Part shown: piece after piece, positions 38,295 through 46,284 of the stretch | Position numbering within the stretch: position 1 is the first letter of the stretch | Layout of the letters: the number at the start of each line of letters is the position of its first letter | From: Actinomyces oris | Lineage (GTDB): Bacteria > Actinomycetota > Actinomycetes > Actinomycetales > Actinomycetaceae | Length of the DNA: 64,000 nucleotides | Direction: 5' to 3' | NCBI RefSeq assembly: GCF_001553935.1 | Contig: NZ_CP014232.1 | Span: 1,736,001-1,800,000, forward strand | The notes under the pieces: model-generated | Database searches by the model: none | What the model saw: only the letters and a program-made list of their open reading frames with translations | What the model was told of the DNA's origin: nothing | Made by a program: the position numbers and the translations under genes

Positions 38295-38658
38295 GTCACA
38301 ATTCTATAACGCCCGTGCGTTAGGTGTGCATTTTTGCATGCTGATGCTTGTCAGTGTTTCCTGGGCATCATTTGAAGGCATGCTTTTATGCATCCTTAAC
38401 TTGGAATGGTGCTCTTCTGTTTTAGTTGTGGTAGCGTTCGGGCTCATTATGGGGGTAATTATCGTAACGGATTATTTTCTGAGGTGCGGGAAACTGGAGC
38501 GTATAAGGTGCGGCCGGGTGGCTTCAGACGATCCGAGGGGCGGAGGCACTCTCGCTGTGTCGGGTTCCCCGTTGCGCGCGGTAATACCTTTCGTCTCGGC
38601 TGCGAAGTGTTGCGGGAATAGTTACGCAGCTGAGTCTGGATCGACGGCTAAGGTGTAG
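38293..38658 (+). CDS. Possible small membrane protein between paralogues (doubtful)
   Basis: A plus-strand frame of 121 codons fills the 327-base gap between paralogues 1 and 2. Its first 65 residues contain two strongly hydrophobic segments (HFCMLMLVSVSWASFEGMLL and SSVLVVVAFGLIMGVIIVT) followed by a basic turn. Its ATG overlaps the start codon of paralogue 1 on the other strand, and its end overlaps paralogue 2. There is no ribosome site, and the C-terminal half looks non-coding. It may be chance. Confidence 0.2.
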   Translation: MSQFYNARALGVHFCMLMLVSVSWASFEGMLLCILNLEWCSSVLVVVAFGLIMGVIIVTDYFLRCGKLERIRCGRVASDDPRGGGTLAVSGSPLRAVIPFVSAAKCCGNSYAAESGSTAKV

Positions 38659-39185
38659 TCGATGGCGACTAGAACTTTCCCGTTTTTGGATGGTTCTCTT
38701 CCTTTGAATCCAATATATAGCTCCATGTAGTCGTCGGGTTTTCGGTGTGCGTGTTGGGCAATCCACGCCGTAGGGGTGGTGATGCGGGTTTCTTCTTCCC
38801 ATCCGTGAGACTTTGCGTAGTCTATGAACTCGTCCCTGAGTTGCTCGGCAGGTTTTGATGGATCTTGGAACCATCGTTCGAGATGAACTCCTGGGTACTT
38901 CCAGGTCGTCCAACCTGGAAGCTCTGACTCTTCTGTTTGGACAGCTTTCACTCCGAGAATGGTCTCGTGTCCCATTGGGTCGTTTTTGAGTGCCCCCAGT
39001 TGTCTCGCCTCATGTGAGAGGGGTCCTCCGGGGCCGAAGGCCCAGGTGAGTCCGCCTCCGACGGTCAGGCCGCCAGCAAGAGTCCCGCAGCCAATGCGAA
39101 TCAATAGCTTGCGGCGAGACAGGCGTGAGGAGGGAACTGTGGATTCTGATGCAGGGGTGTGGGGATCTGAGACTGTCGTAGTCAT
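38622..39185 (-). CDS. Unrecognised secreted/anchored protein, paralogue 2 of 3
   Basis: A 187-residue homologue of paralogue 1: SRRKLLIRIGCGTLAGGL with the same glycine-rich span, then WAFGPGGPLSHEARQLGAL, NDPMGHETILG, TTWKYPGVHLERWFQD and FIDYAKSHGWEEE. The C-terminus is MELYIGFKGREPS and KVLVAIDYTLAVD, so the complete family fold ends with a beta strand pair. The first residues are Ser/Thr-rich. TAAAAT lies 6 bases before the ATG, again suggesting a leaderless promoter. No function is known. The array position next to a sortase-anchored esterase suggests partner or accessory proteins. Confidence 0.7.
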   Translation of the reverse strand: MTTTVSDPHTPASESTVPSSRLSRRKLLIRIGCGTLAGGLTVGGGLTWAFGPGGPLSHEARQLGALKNDPMGHETILGVKAVQTEESELPGWTTWKYPGVHLERWFQDPSKPAEQLRDEFIDYAKSHGWEEETRITTPTAWIAQHAHRKPDDYMELYIGFKGREPSKNGKVLVAIDYTLAVDPDSAA

Positions 39186-39237
39186 ATGGCGATTTTATGA
39201 ATCCATTAGGGTAGTTGTGTGGGTTGGCGCACTGAGG

Positions 39238-39855
39238 TTAGTCAGTGTTACTGAGGGGGTTTTGCCGTGGAGGTTCGTCGCCATGTGTGCCGCTACGATG
39301 AGAGGCTCTCGCTTGACGGGGAGGGGATGGCGTTGTCTCAGGCGTATCCAAGTCCGACAACAATCGAGCCGTTGAGCGGGTCAGTCTCGCGCTGCCCGAT
39401 ATTGGGGCGACAGTGAGGGGCATGCCGTCAGTCGGCTCCGTCCCGCCGTGGTGGCCGATCCATGACTCGGGTGTGGACGGTCTGGGATTCTTCGTCCAGT
39501 CGTGGCTCTTGGCGTAGTCGGCGAAGAGGCTCGTGAGCTCCGCGGGAGTCCTCCTTGCGTCATAGAGCCGCCGACGTAGCGAGACGTCCCCGTACTTCCA
39601 CTGAAACCACGTGGGCAGCTCCCATGAATCGGTGAAGACGGCGGAGATTTCGAGAATGGTCTCCGCCCCCATTGGGTCGTCTCGGAGCGCTTTCAGCCCT
39701 CTGGTCTCGTAGGGTGGCGCCCAACTCGGTCCGTACGTCCACTCATGCTCTACTGCGATAACGAGCCCGCCATCGATGGTGGGGTTGGCAGCACCCACGA
39801 GCATCCGCCGCCGATTTGCCTGTCCTGCTCCGGCAGACGCCCTATCGACCTCCAC
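39238..39855 (-). pseudogene. Degenerate, frameshifted paralogue 3 of 3
   Basis: The N-terminal 150 codons keep the family pattern (NRRRML, YGPSWAPPYETRGLKALRDD, WFQWKYGDVSLRRRLYD, FADYAKSHDWTKNP, SWIGHHGGTEPTDGMPLTV). The glycine-rich membrane span is lost (AANPTIDGGLVIAVEHEW). Beyond residue 155 the frame reads an unrelated Arg/Ser/Pro tail. A different frame encodes TDPLNGSIVVGLGYA followed by a stop at 39338, which matches the normal family ending. So a single-base indel near 39385-39415 has shifted the frame, and the last 50 residues are artificial. Probably a decaying copy. Confidence 0.6.
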
Positions 39856-39865
39856 TCCGAAGAGG

Positions 39866-39879
39866 TTAGGCTCGCCTTA
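39866..39879. promoter_or_regulatory. Iron-box-like sequence between divergent genes (weak)
   Basis: TTAGGCTCGCCTTA resembles part of a DtxR/IdeR box (core TTAGGCTAACCTAA; 11 of 14 bases agree). It lies exactly in the short gap between paralogue 3 and the methyltransferase and touches the methyltransferase ATG. The match may be coincidental. Confidence 0.25.
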
Positions 39880-40706
39880 TGAGCAAGAAGTTTGCTGCCT
39901 CCACCGCCTCCGCTGACCTTCCGCTGCCTCACGCCGACCGTCCCATCGCCTCCGCTCCCGGCCACTGGGTCCTGGCTCGCGCCGGCAAGCGCGTTCTGCG
40001 CCCCGGTGGGGCCGCCCTGTCCGCTGCCATGCTCAGCCATGCCGGCCTGGCGGGCGCCGACGTCGTCGAGCTCGCCCCGGGCCTGGGGCGCACCGCCGCC
40101 GAGATCATCAAGGCCCACCCCGCCTCCTACACGGCCATCGACCGCGACCCCGACGCCGCCCGGCGAGTGGCCGCCGTCGTCGGGGACCTCGGCACCGTCC
40201 GCCAGGGCGAGGCCGCCGACACCGGCCTGGATGAGGCCAGCGCCGACGTCGTCGTCGGCGAGGCCATGCTCACCATGCAGGGGGACAAGGGCAAGGCCGC
40301 TATCGTCGCCGAGGCCGCCCGCGTCCTGCGCCCCGGAGGGCGCTACGCCATCCACGAGCTCGGCGTCACCCCCGACGACATCGACGAGGACTACTACACC
40401 CAGCTGCGCCGTGACCTGGCCCGCTCCATCCACGTCAACGCCCGCCCCATGACGGCGGCCGCCTGGAAGGAGCTCATGGAGGGCGCCGGACTCGTCGTCG
40501 ACTGGGTCGACACCGCCCCCATGGCCCTGCTCAAGGTTGGCCGCAACATCCGCGACGAGGGGGTGGGCGGCTTCCTGCGAATCGCCCGCAACGTCGCCGC
40601 CGACAAGGCGCTGCGCCAGCGCGTCCAGGAGATGGCAGCCACTTTCAAGCGCTACGAGAAGGACATGGTCGGCATCGCCCTCGTCGCCCACAAGCCCGAG
40701 TCCTGA
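39879..40706 (+). CDS. Class I SAM-dependent methyltransferase
   Basis: A 275-residue enzyme. The SAM-binding motif I is DVVELAPGLGRTAAEII, the acidic end of strand 2 is YTAIDRDPDAARRV, and motif post-I/II reads SADVVVGEAMLTMQ, followed by EAARVLRPGGRYAIHELG. The layout is Methyltransf_11/ubiE-like, acting on a small molecule or lipid. The C-terminal 60 residues form an extra helical region. The start overlaps a weak iron-box-like element. A large hairpin follows the stop. Confidence 0.87.
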   Translation: MSKKFAASTASADLPLPHADRPIASAPGHWVLARAGKRVLRPGGAALSAAMLSHAGLAGADVVELAPGLGRTAAEIIKAHPASYTAIDRDPDAARRVAAVVGDLGTVRQGEAADTGLDEASADVVVGEAMLTMQGDKGKAAIVAEAARVLRPGGRYAIHELGVTPDDIDEDYYTQLRRDLARSIHVNARPMTAAAWKELMEGAGLVVDWVDTAPMALLKVGRNIRDEGVGGFLRIARNVAADKALRQRVQEMAATFKRYEKDMVGIALVAHKPES

Positions 40707-40740
40707 GCCCCGCTTCTCCCCGGTCGTCGACGTCGCGGTC

Positions 40741-40796
40741 GTACCTTGGGTCGCGCGTTCGAGGGGTAAAGGGTACGAACGCGCGACCTAAGGTAC
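40741..40796. repeat. Long inverted repeat (21-base arms) between convergent genes
   Basis: Arms at 40741-40761 (beginning GTACCTTGGGTCGCG) and 40776-40796 (ending CGCGACCTAAGGTAC) are complementary over 21 bases with one mismatch, around a 14-base loop AGGGGTAAAGGGTA. It lies between the ends of the methyltransferase and sdhB genes and can terminate transcription from both strands. Its length and near-perfect symmetry also suit a mobile palindromic repeat. Confidence 0.7.
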
Positions 40797-40832
40797 GAAC
40801 TCGCGGATGCGTCCCTACTTGTGCAACGGGCC

Positions 40833-41588
40833 CTAGTCGTCGTGGGTCGCCCCGCGCAGACCGGCGCGCAGCACCTCCCGGTTGAGCAGCGCGATCGCCT
40901 CGATCGGGATACCCGCCGGGCACGCCGGCAGGCACTCGCCGAACTCAGAGCACGGCCCGAAGAGCGCATCGAGCTCCCGCGTCATCGCCCGGGCTCGACG
41001 GCCTCGTTCGATACGCCCCTGCGGCATGAGCGACAGGTGCGCCAGCTTCGCCCCCGCGAAGAGCGCCGCCGCCCCGTTCGGGCAAGCCGCCACGCAAGCC
41101 CCGCAGCCGATGCAGGCGGCGAAGTCCAGTGCCCGCTCCGCCTGCAGGTGCCCCTGGGCGACGTCGTCGGCATCCGGCGCGGTCCCCGCGGCCACGTCCA
41201 CGGTTCCGCCCGCCCGGATGAGCTCATCGAGTGCCGTGCGGTCCACCACCAGGTCCCGGATGACCGGGAAGGCCGCCGACCTCCACGGCTCCAACCGGAA
41301 GCGCGTGACCCCGGGGAAGGCCCGCAGGTGCTGACGGCAGGCCGGGGTCGTGTCCAGCGGCCCGTGTGGCACCCCGTTGACGAGGAAGCCGCAGGCCCCG
41401 CACACCCCCTCCCGGCAGTCCGACTCGAAGACCACCGGTTCGCCGCTGGCCTCGATGATCTGGTCGTTGAGGCGGTCGAGCAGCTCCAGCAGACTCATCT
41501 GGGGCTCGGCGTCCTCCACCACGTGGCTCTCGAAGAAGCCCCGCGCCCGCGGCCCGTCCTGCCGCCAGATCTCCAGCTCGATCCTCAT
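40833..41588 (-). CDS. sdhB: Succinate dehydrogenase/fumarate reductase iron-sulfur subunit
   Basis: A 251-residue electron-transfer subunit. The [2Fe-2S] motif is FESDCREGVCGACGFLVNG with a later CRQHL; the [4Fe-4S] motif is CIGCGACVAACPNG; the [3Fe-4S] ligands lie in CSEFGECLPACPAGIP. MRIELEIWRQDG is the family start. It belongs to the SdhCAB type with a b558 anchor. ATG overlaps the sdhA stop by 4 bases (ATGA). Expected partner quinone is menaquinone, in line with the men genes in this window. Confidence 0.95.
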   Translation of the reverse strand: MRIELEIWRQDGPRARGFFESHVVEDAEPQMSLLELLDRLNDQIIEASGEPVVFESDCREGVCGACGFLVNGVPHGPLDTTPACRQHLRAFPGVTRFRLEPWRSAAFPVIRDLVVDRTALDELIRAGGTVDVAAGTAPDADDVAQGHLQAERALDFAACIGCGACVAACPNGAAALFAGAKLAHLSLMPQGRIERGRRARAMTRELDALFGPCSEFGECLPACPAGIPIEAIALLNREVLRAGLRGATHDD

Positions 41589-43546
41589 CGGTAGTCCCTC
41601 ACCTGCATGGGCACCAGCGAGAAGCTCAGCGGCTCCGTGCGGCGCGTGTGCCCGCCGTCGTCCCCGGTCTGCCAGGCCGATACCGAGCACCAGGTCTCGT
41701 CATTGCGCTGAGCCTCGCCGCCCTGGGTCGCGTACTCCTCGCGGAAGTGGGCGCCGGCGGACTCGCGCCGGTCCAGGGCGTCAAGGATCATGACCTCGGC
41801 CAGCTCCAGGAAGTCGGCGACCCTCAGCGCCTTCTCCAGCTCCTGGTTGAGGCGCGCCTGGCCACCGACCACGGTGACATCGGCCCAGAACTCCTCGCGC
41901 AGGGCGCGCACCTCCTCCAAAGCGCGCAGCAGCCCCGCCTCGGAGCGGCTGACCCCGCAGCCGGCGTAGAGGATCTCACCCAGCCGGCGATGGAACCACA
42001 CCGGACGGTGGGTCCCGCCCACCGCCATGAGCGCCTCAATGCGCGCGCGGGTATCCGCCACGGCCTGAAGCGCCTCCGGCGCGTCGGGGCTCAGGGGCCT
42101 ACTGCCCACCAGCCCGGCCAGGTAGTTCGGCACGGCCAGCGGAAGCACGAACCAGCCGTCCACGCTGGCGCTCAGCAGCGAGTTCGCCCCCAGACGGTTG
42201 GCGCCGTGGTAGTTGTTCGATGCCTCCCCGCCCACGAACAGTCCCGGAATGGTGGACATCTGGTCGAAGTCCACCCACAGCCCTCCCATCGTGAAGTGGG
42301 CTCCCGGGGCGATGCGCATGGGCACCTCGTAAGGGTCCTCCCCGGTGGCATCGAGATACATCTCGAACAGGTTGCCGTAGCGCGAGGCGATGGTCTCCTT
42401 GCCCAGCCGCTCCAGCGCGTCGCGGAAGTCGAGGTAGACCGAGTTGCGCAGCGGCCCGACGCCGCGGCCGGACTCGATCTGCTCGCGGGCGTTGCGCGAG
42501 GCCACGTCGCGCGGGGTGAGGTTGCCGAAGGCCGGGTACTTGCGCTCCAGGTAGTAGTCGCGCTCGTCCTCGGGGATCTCGTTCGGGGGCCGCTCATCCC
42601 CGGGGCGCACGGGCACCCAGATGCGTCCGTCGTTGCGCAGCGACTCGCTCATGAGCGTCGTCTTGGACTGCCAGTGGGAGCTCACCGGCAGCGCCGTGGG
42701 ATGGAACTGCACCATGCAGGCCGAGGCGAAGGCCGCCCCACGCCGGTGGGCGCGCCAGGTGGCGGTGGCATTGGAGGCCATGGCCAGAGTCGAGTAGTGG
42801 TAGACGCTGCCGTAGCCGCCGGTGGCCAGCACGACGGCGTGCGCGGTGTGGGCCTGTACCTCGCCGGAGAGCAGGTCCCGGGTGACGATGCCCTGCGCGC
42901 GGGAGTCGGCCACGATGAGGTCGAGCATCTCGGTGCGGGTGTGCATGCGGACGCTCCCGGCAGCGACCTGCTCCTGGAGGGCCTGGGCGCAGGCGATCTC
43001 CAGCTGCTGACCGGTCTGCCCGCGCGTGTAGTAGGTGCGCGAGACCTGCACCCCGCCGAAGGAGCGGGTGGCGAGCTGGCCGCCGTACTCGCGGGCGAAG
43101 GGCGCCCCGATCGCCTCCATGTGATCGATGACCCGGCCGGACTCCAGCCCCAGGCGCACGACGTCGGCCTCCCGCCCCCGATAGTCCCCGCCCTTGACGG
43201 TGTCCTTGACGAAGCGCGCCAGGGAGTCGCCGTCGACCTTGCGGGCCCGGGCGGCGTTGATCCCACCCTGCGCGGCCACCGAGTGGGCGCGCCGCGGGGC
43301 GTCGTGCAGGCTGAAGCACTCCACCCGGTAACCCAGGCGCCCTAGAGTCGCGGCCGCCCCGGCGCCGGCCAGTCCGGTGCCCACCACGATGACGGTCAGC
43401 TTGCGGCGGTTGGCGGGATTGACCAGGCGGTACTCGTCGCGCCGGCGCTCCCAGGCCTGCTCGGGCGGACAGTCCGGCAGGCGCGCATCCAGGTTCTCGC
43501 CGACGTCGTACAGGCCGCCGACGGCACCCGGCACACTCGCGCTCAT
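41585..43546 (-). CDS. sdhA: Succinate dehydrogenase/fumarate reductase flavoprotein subunit
   Basis: A 653-residue catalytic subunit with covalent FAD. The FAD-binding GTGLAGAGAAATLGRLGY and the flavinylation region HSVAAQGGINAAR are clear. The substrate region carries MVQFHPTALPVSSHWQSKTTLMSESLRNDGRIWVP, and the C-terminal capping region SLLSASVDGWFVLP. The N-terminal 45 residues before the Rossmann motif are typical of the b558 class. It overlaps sdhC and sdhB by 4 bases on each side, so the three subunits are translated together. Confidence 0.95.
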   Translation of the reverse strand: MSASVPGAVGGLYDVGENLDARLPDCPPEQAWERRRDEYRLVNPANRRKLTVIVVGTGLAGAGAAATLGRLGYRVECFSLHDAPRRAHSVAAQGGINAARARKVDGDSLARFVKDTVKGGDYRGREADVVRLGLESGRVIDHMEAIGAPFAREYGGQLATRSFGGVQVSRTYYTRGQTGQQLEIACAQALQEQVAAGSVRMHTRTEMLDLIVADSRAQGIVTRDLLSGEVQAHTAHAVVLATGGYGSVYHYSTLAMASNATATWRAHRRGAAFASACMVQFHPTALPVSSHWQSKTTLMSESLRNDGRIWVPVRPGDERPPNEIPEDERDYYLERKYPAFGNLTPRDVASRNAREQIESGRGVGPLRNSVYLDFRDALERLGKETIASRYGNLFEMYLDATGEDPYEVPMRIAPGAHFTMGGLWVDFDQMSTIPGLFVGGEASNNYHGANRLGANSLLSASVDGWFVLPLAVPNYLAGLVGSRPLSPDAPEALQAVADTRARIEALMAVGGTHRPVWFHRRLGEILYAGCGVSRSEAGLLRALEEVRALREEFWADVTVVGGQARLNQELEKALRVADFLELAEVMILDALDRRESAGAHFREEYATQGGEAQRNDETWCSVSAWQTGDDGGHTRRTEPLSFSLVPMQVRDYR

Positions 43547-44322
43547 CCGATCACCCCCGTGCAGATGAGCACCGGCAGCAGGCCGTTGACGACGGCGACG
43601 GCCAGGGCCACGCCCAGGGCGAGGGCGCGGCAGGCCTTGCGCAGCCTGGGGCCGGTGCCGCCCAGATCGATGACCACGTTCCACAGGCCCTGCGCCAGAT
43701 GGAGGGAGAGTGCCAGCATGACCAGGCTGTAGAAGAGCGCCATGCCGGGGCGCGACAGGCTCGCCACGAGGTTGTGGTAGGCGCTGACCTGCAGCTCGCC
43801 GTTCGACGTCGTCGGCGCCTGAAAGCTCTCAGGGGCGATGAGGCGGCCGATGGTCAGGTCGAGGACGTGGATGAGGACGAAGACCCCGATGAGGACGCCG
43901 GTCGCCAGCATGGAACGGGCTCCGATGGTGCGGGCGGGCAGGGCCCGGCGCCGGAAGGCCCCGCGAGCGCTCCTCGCCCGGCGCCACAGCGCGATTCCCG
44001 CAGCCATGTGCGCCACGACGCAGGCCCCCAGGGCCAGGCGCATCGCCCACAGGAGCCCCTCGTGCGGCAGGAGCGGGTAGGCGACCTGCCGCAGCCAGGC
44101 GGCGTAGCCGTTGAAGGCGTGCGGGCCCGCGAGAACCTTGAGGTTGCCGACCATGTGGACCACGACGAACAGGGCCATGATCGTGCCGGTGATCGCCATC
44201 GTCGCCTTGAGGACGCGCTGTGAGGCCCACACGGGGGTGCGGCGCCTGCGCCGGGGAGGAAGCGCGTCGCCAACAGGCTGAGCAGACTCGGGGACACGGG
44301 CGGCCGTGGATATCGCAGCCAT
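43543..44322 (-). CDS. sdhC: Succinate dehydrogenase cytochrome b558 subunit
   Basis: A 259-residue membrane anchor with five hydrophobic helices. Candidate haem-ligand histidines are VVHMVGNLK, CVVAHMAAG, IHVLDLTIG and SLHLAQGLW, fitting a di-haem b558-type single anchor. A cytoplasmic start of about 35 residues ends in RRRRR. ATG at 44322 follows GGAGGGGAGGGCAG. It is the promoter-proximal gene of sdhCAB. Menaquinone-linked function, in the succinate-oxidising or fumarate-reducing direction, cannot be decided from sequence. Confidence 0.92.
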   Translation of the reverse strand: MAAISTAARVPESAQPVGDALPPRRRRRTPVWASQRVLKATMAITGTIMALFVVVHMVGNLKVLAGPHAFNGYAAWLRQVAYPLLPHEGLLWAMRLALGACVVAHMAAGIALWRRARSARGAFRRRALPARTIGARSMLATGVLIGVFVLIHVLDLTIGRLIAPESFQAPTTSNGELQVSAYHNLVASLSRPGMALFYSLVMLALSLHLAQGLWNVVIDLGGTGPRLRKACRALALGVALAVAVVNGLLPVLICTGVIG

Positions 44323-44425
44323 CTGCCCTCCCCTCCATTGCGTAGAACAACCCATCACTATGATAACGAACACTGTGATGCTGGTGTGGGGAATGCACCT
44401 TGTCCTTAGGGGGCGTCCAACGCCA

Positions 44426-44462
44426 CCGGCCGCCTCCCGCGGCTGAGGCGGAAGACGGCCGG
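44426..44462 (-). terminator. Hairpin downstream of dapD
   Basis: CCGGCCGCCTC pairs with GAGGCGG and the outer CGGCCGG, giving a nested GC-rich stem with a short internal bulge, about 40 bases past the dapD stop. There is no U-tract. Confidence 0.45.
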
Positions 44463-44499
44463 TACGAGAATCGCTGCGGCGGCGAGTCGGAGGAGAGCC

Positions 44500-45483
44500 C
44501 TACTGGCCGGCGTGCTGGGGCGAGCCCAGCTCAATGCTCTTGCCGCCGCGGGCCAGCGCCTCGACAGCGCCGGACTGGGAGTTACGGCGGAACAGGACGT
44601 TGGAGGCGCCGGCCAGCTCGCGGGCCGGGACCACGCGCGGCTCTTTGAACAGGCCGTGGTTGCCGGGCACCACGCCGCCCTGCGGCATGAGGGAGACCTT
44701 CGTGCCGGCCGTCAGGTACAGGCCGGCCTCGACGACGCAGTCGTCACCCAGCGGGATCCCGAGCCCCGAGTTCGCCCCCAGCAGGCAGCGCTTGCCCAGG
44801 GCCACGCGCTGGCGCCCACTGCCCGAGAGCATGCCCATCGTGGAGGCGCCGCCGCCGATGTCGGAGCCGTCGCCGATGACGACCCCCTGGGAGATGCGGC
44901 CCTCGACCATGGAGCGCCCCAGCGTCCCGGCGTTGTAGTTGACGAAGCCGGAGTGCATGACCGTGGTGCCCTCTGACAGGTAGGCGCCCAGGCGCACGTT
45001 CGCGCCGTTGCCGATGCGCACCCCCGAGGGCAGCACGTAGTCGGTCATGCGGGGGAACTTGTCCACCGAGTGCACCTGGACGGGGCGCCCTACGGCGGCG
45101 CGCAGGCGCATGCGGGTGTTCTCGAAGTCCTCGGCACGGCAGGGGCCGGCGGAGGTCCACACCACGTTGGGAAGGCGGGAGAAGATCCCGTCCAGATTGA
45201 CGGTGTTGGGCTTGACCAGGCGGTGGGACAGTGTGTGCAGGCGCAGGTAAGCGCCGGCCACGGTCTGGGGGGCGTCGTCGAGGTCGGCCCAGGTGCGCAC
45301 CACGGTGGTATGCACGCCGCGGGCCTCATCGCGCCGCTCCATGGCGCTCAGGGAGGCCAAGAGGTCGGCGTGCCCCTCCTCGGGCTCGTCGCCGAGAACC
45401 GGTCGGGGGTACCACACGTCGAGGGTGTTGCCGTCGTCGGTCACGGTCGCCAGGCCGAGACCCCATGCGCTGCGAGTCGTCAT
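44500..45483 (-). CDS. dapD: Tetrahydrodipicolinate N-succinyltransferase
   Basis: A 327-residue left-handed beta-helix acyltransferase of the actinobacterial DapD type. The N-terminal domain begins [14 protein letters not shown]. The hexapeptide region [33 protein letters not shown] holds the conserved motifs, and [20 protein letters not shown] the catalytic loop. The C-terminal end reads [24 protein letters not shown]. It succinylates tetrahydrodipicolinate, giving the precursor that DapC (29577) aminates. The gene stands alone, divergent from the phosphatase at 45544. Confidence 0.94.
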   Translation of the reverse strand: MTTRSAWGLGLATVTDDGNTLDVWYPRPVLGDEPEEGHADLLASLSAMERRDEARGVHTTVVRTWADLDDAPQTVAGAYLRLHTLSHRLVKPNTVNLDGIFSRLPNVVWTSAGPCRAEDFENTRMRLRAAVGRPVQVHSVDKFPRMTDYVLPSGVRIGNGANVRLGAYLSEGTTVMHSGFVNYNAGTLGRSMVEGRISQGVVIGDGSDIGGGASTMGMLSGSGRQRVALGKRCLLGANSGLGIPLGDDCVVEAGLYLTAGTKVSLMPQGGVVPGNHGLFKEPRVVPARELAGASNVLFRRNSQSGAVEALARGGKSIELGSPQHAGQ

Positions 45484-45543
45484 GGGAACACCCTACGGTC
45501 CCCGGTGGCTGACCGTCGCCGGTGGGCGTGCGAGAATCACCGC

Positions 45544-46284
45544 ATGGCGCGCACGACGATCCACCTCATGCGGCACGGCGAGGTGCACAACCCAGGCGGC
45601 ATCCTCTACGGCCGTCTGCCCGGGTACCACCTGTCCACCCTGGGGCACCAGATGGCCCAGCAGGTCGCCGACGTCCTGTCCGCCTCCGGGCACGACATCA
45701 CCCGGGTCATCACCTCACCCCTGGAGCGGGCCCGGGAGACCGGCGCCCCCACCGCCGCCGCCTTCGGCCTGGCGCCGACAACGGATCCCCGACTCATCGA
45801 GGCCGGCAACTCCTTCGAGGGCGTGGCCGTCAACCGCAACCGCTGGATCCTGGCCCACCCCACCTACTGGTCCAGCTACGTCAACCCGCTGCGCCCCTCC
45901 TGGGGCGAGCCCTACCGGGAGATCGTCGAGCGCATGCGCGGCGCCGTCGTCTCCGCGCTCGACCTCGCCGAGGGCCACGAGGCGCTCCTCGTCTCCCACC
46001 AGCTGCCCGTCTGGTCGCTGCGCCTCTTCCTGGAGGGCCGCCCCCTGGCCCACGACCCGCGCCGCCGCCAGTGCGCCCTGGCCTCCCTGACCTCCCTGAC
46101 CTTCGAGGACCGCACCCTGGTGGGGCTGGCCTACTGGGAGCCGGCCGGTGACCTGCTGCGCCAGGCCCGCGACATGGTGCCCGGCACCTCCTCCGCGCAG
46201 ACCGCGGGCAGTGTCAGCCCCGGCAGCCCAGGTAGTTCTGCCAGCCCTGTCAGTCCCGCCGGGCACGCCGAGGCGGCCCGGTGA
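45544..46284 (+). CDS. Histidine phosphatase family protein
   Basis: A 246-residue phosphoglycerate-mutase-like enzyme. HLMRHGEVHNPGG holds the phospho-acceptor His in the RHG motif, TSPLERARETGAP the second Arg, EAGNSFEG the acidic residue and LLVSHQLPVWSL the second catalytic His. The C-terminal 40 residues are a Ser/Pro/Gly-rich tail without similarity. The gene after it overlaps by 4 bases (GTGA). It is likely a small-molecule phosphatase; substrate unknown. Confidence 0.9.
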   Translation: MARTTIHLMRHGEVHNPGGILYGRLPGYHLSTLGHQMAQQVADVLSASGHDITRVITSPLERARETGAPTAAAFGLAPTTDPRLIEAGNSFEGVAVNRNRWILAHPTYWSSYVNPLRPSWGEPYREIVERMRGAVVSALDLAEGHEALLVSHQLPVWSLRLFLEGRPLAHDPRRRQCALASLTSLTFEDRTLVGLAYWEPAGDLLRQARDMVPGTSSAQTAGSVSPGSPGSSASPVSPAGHAEAAR

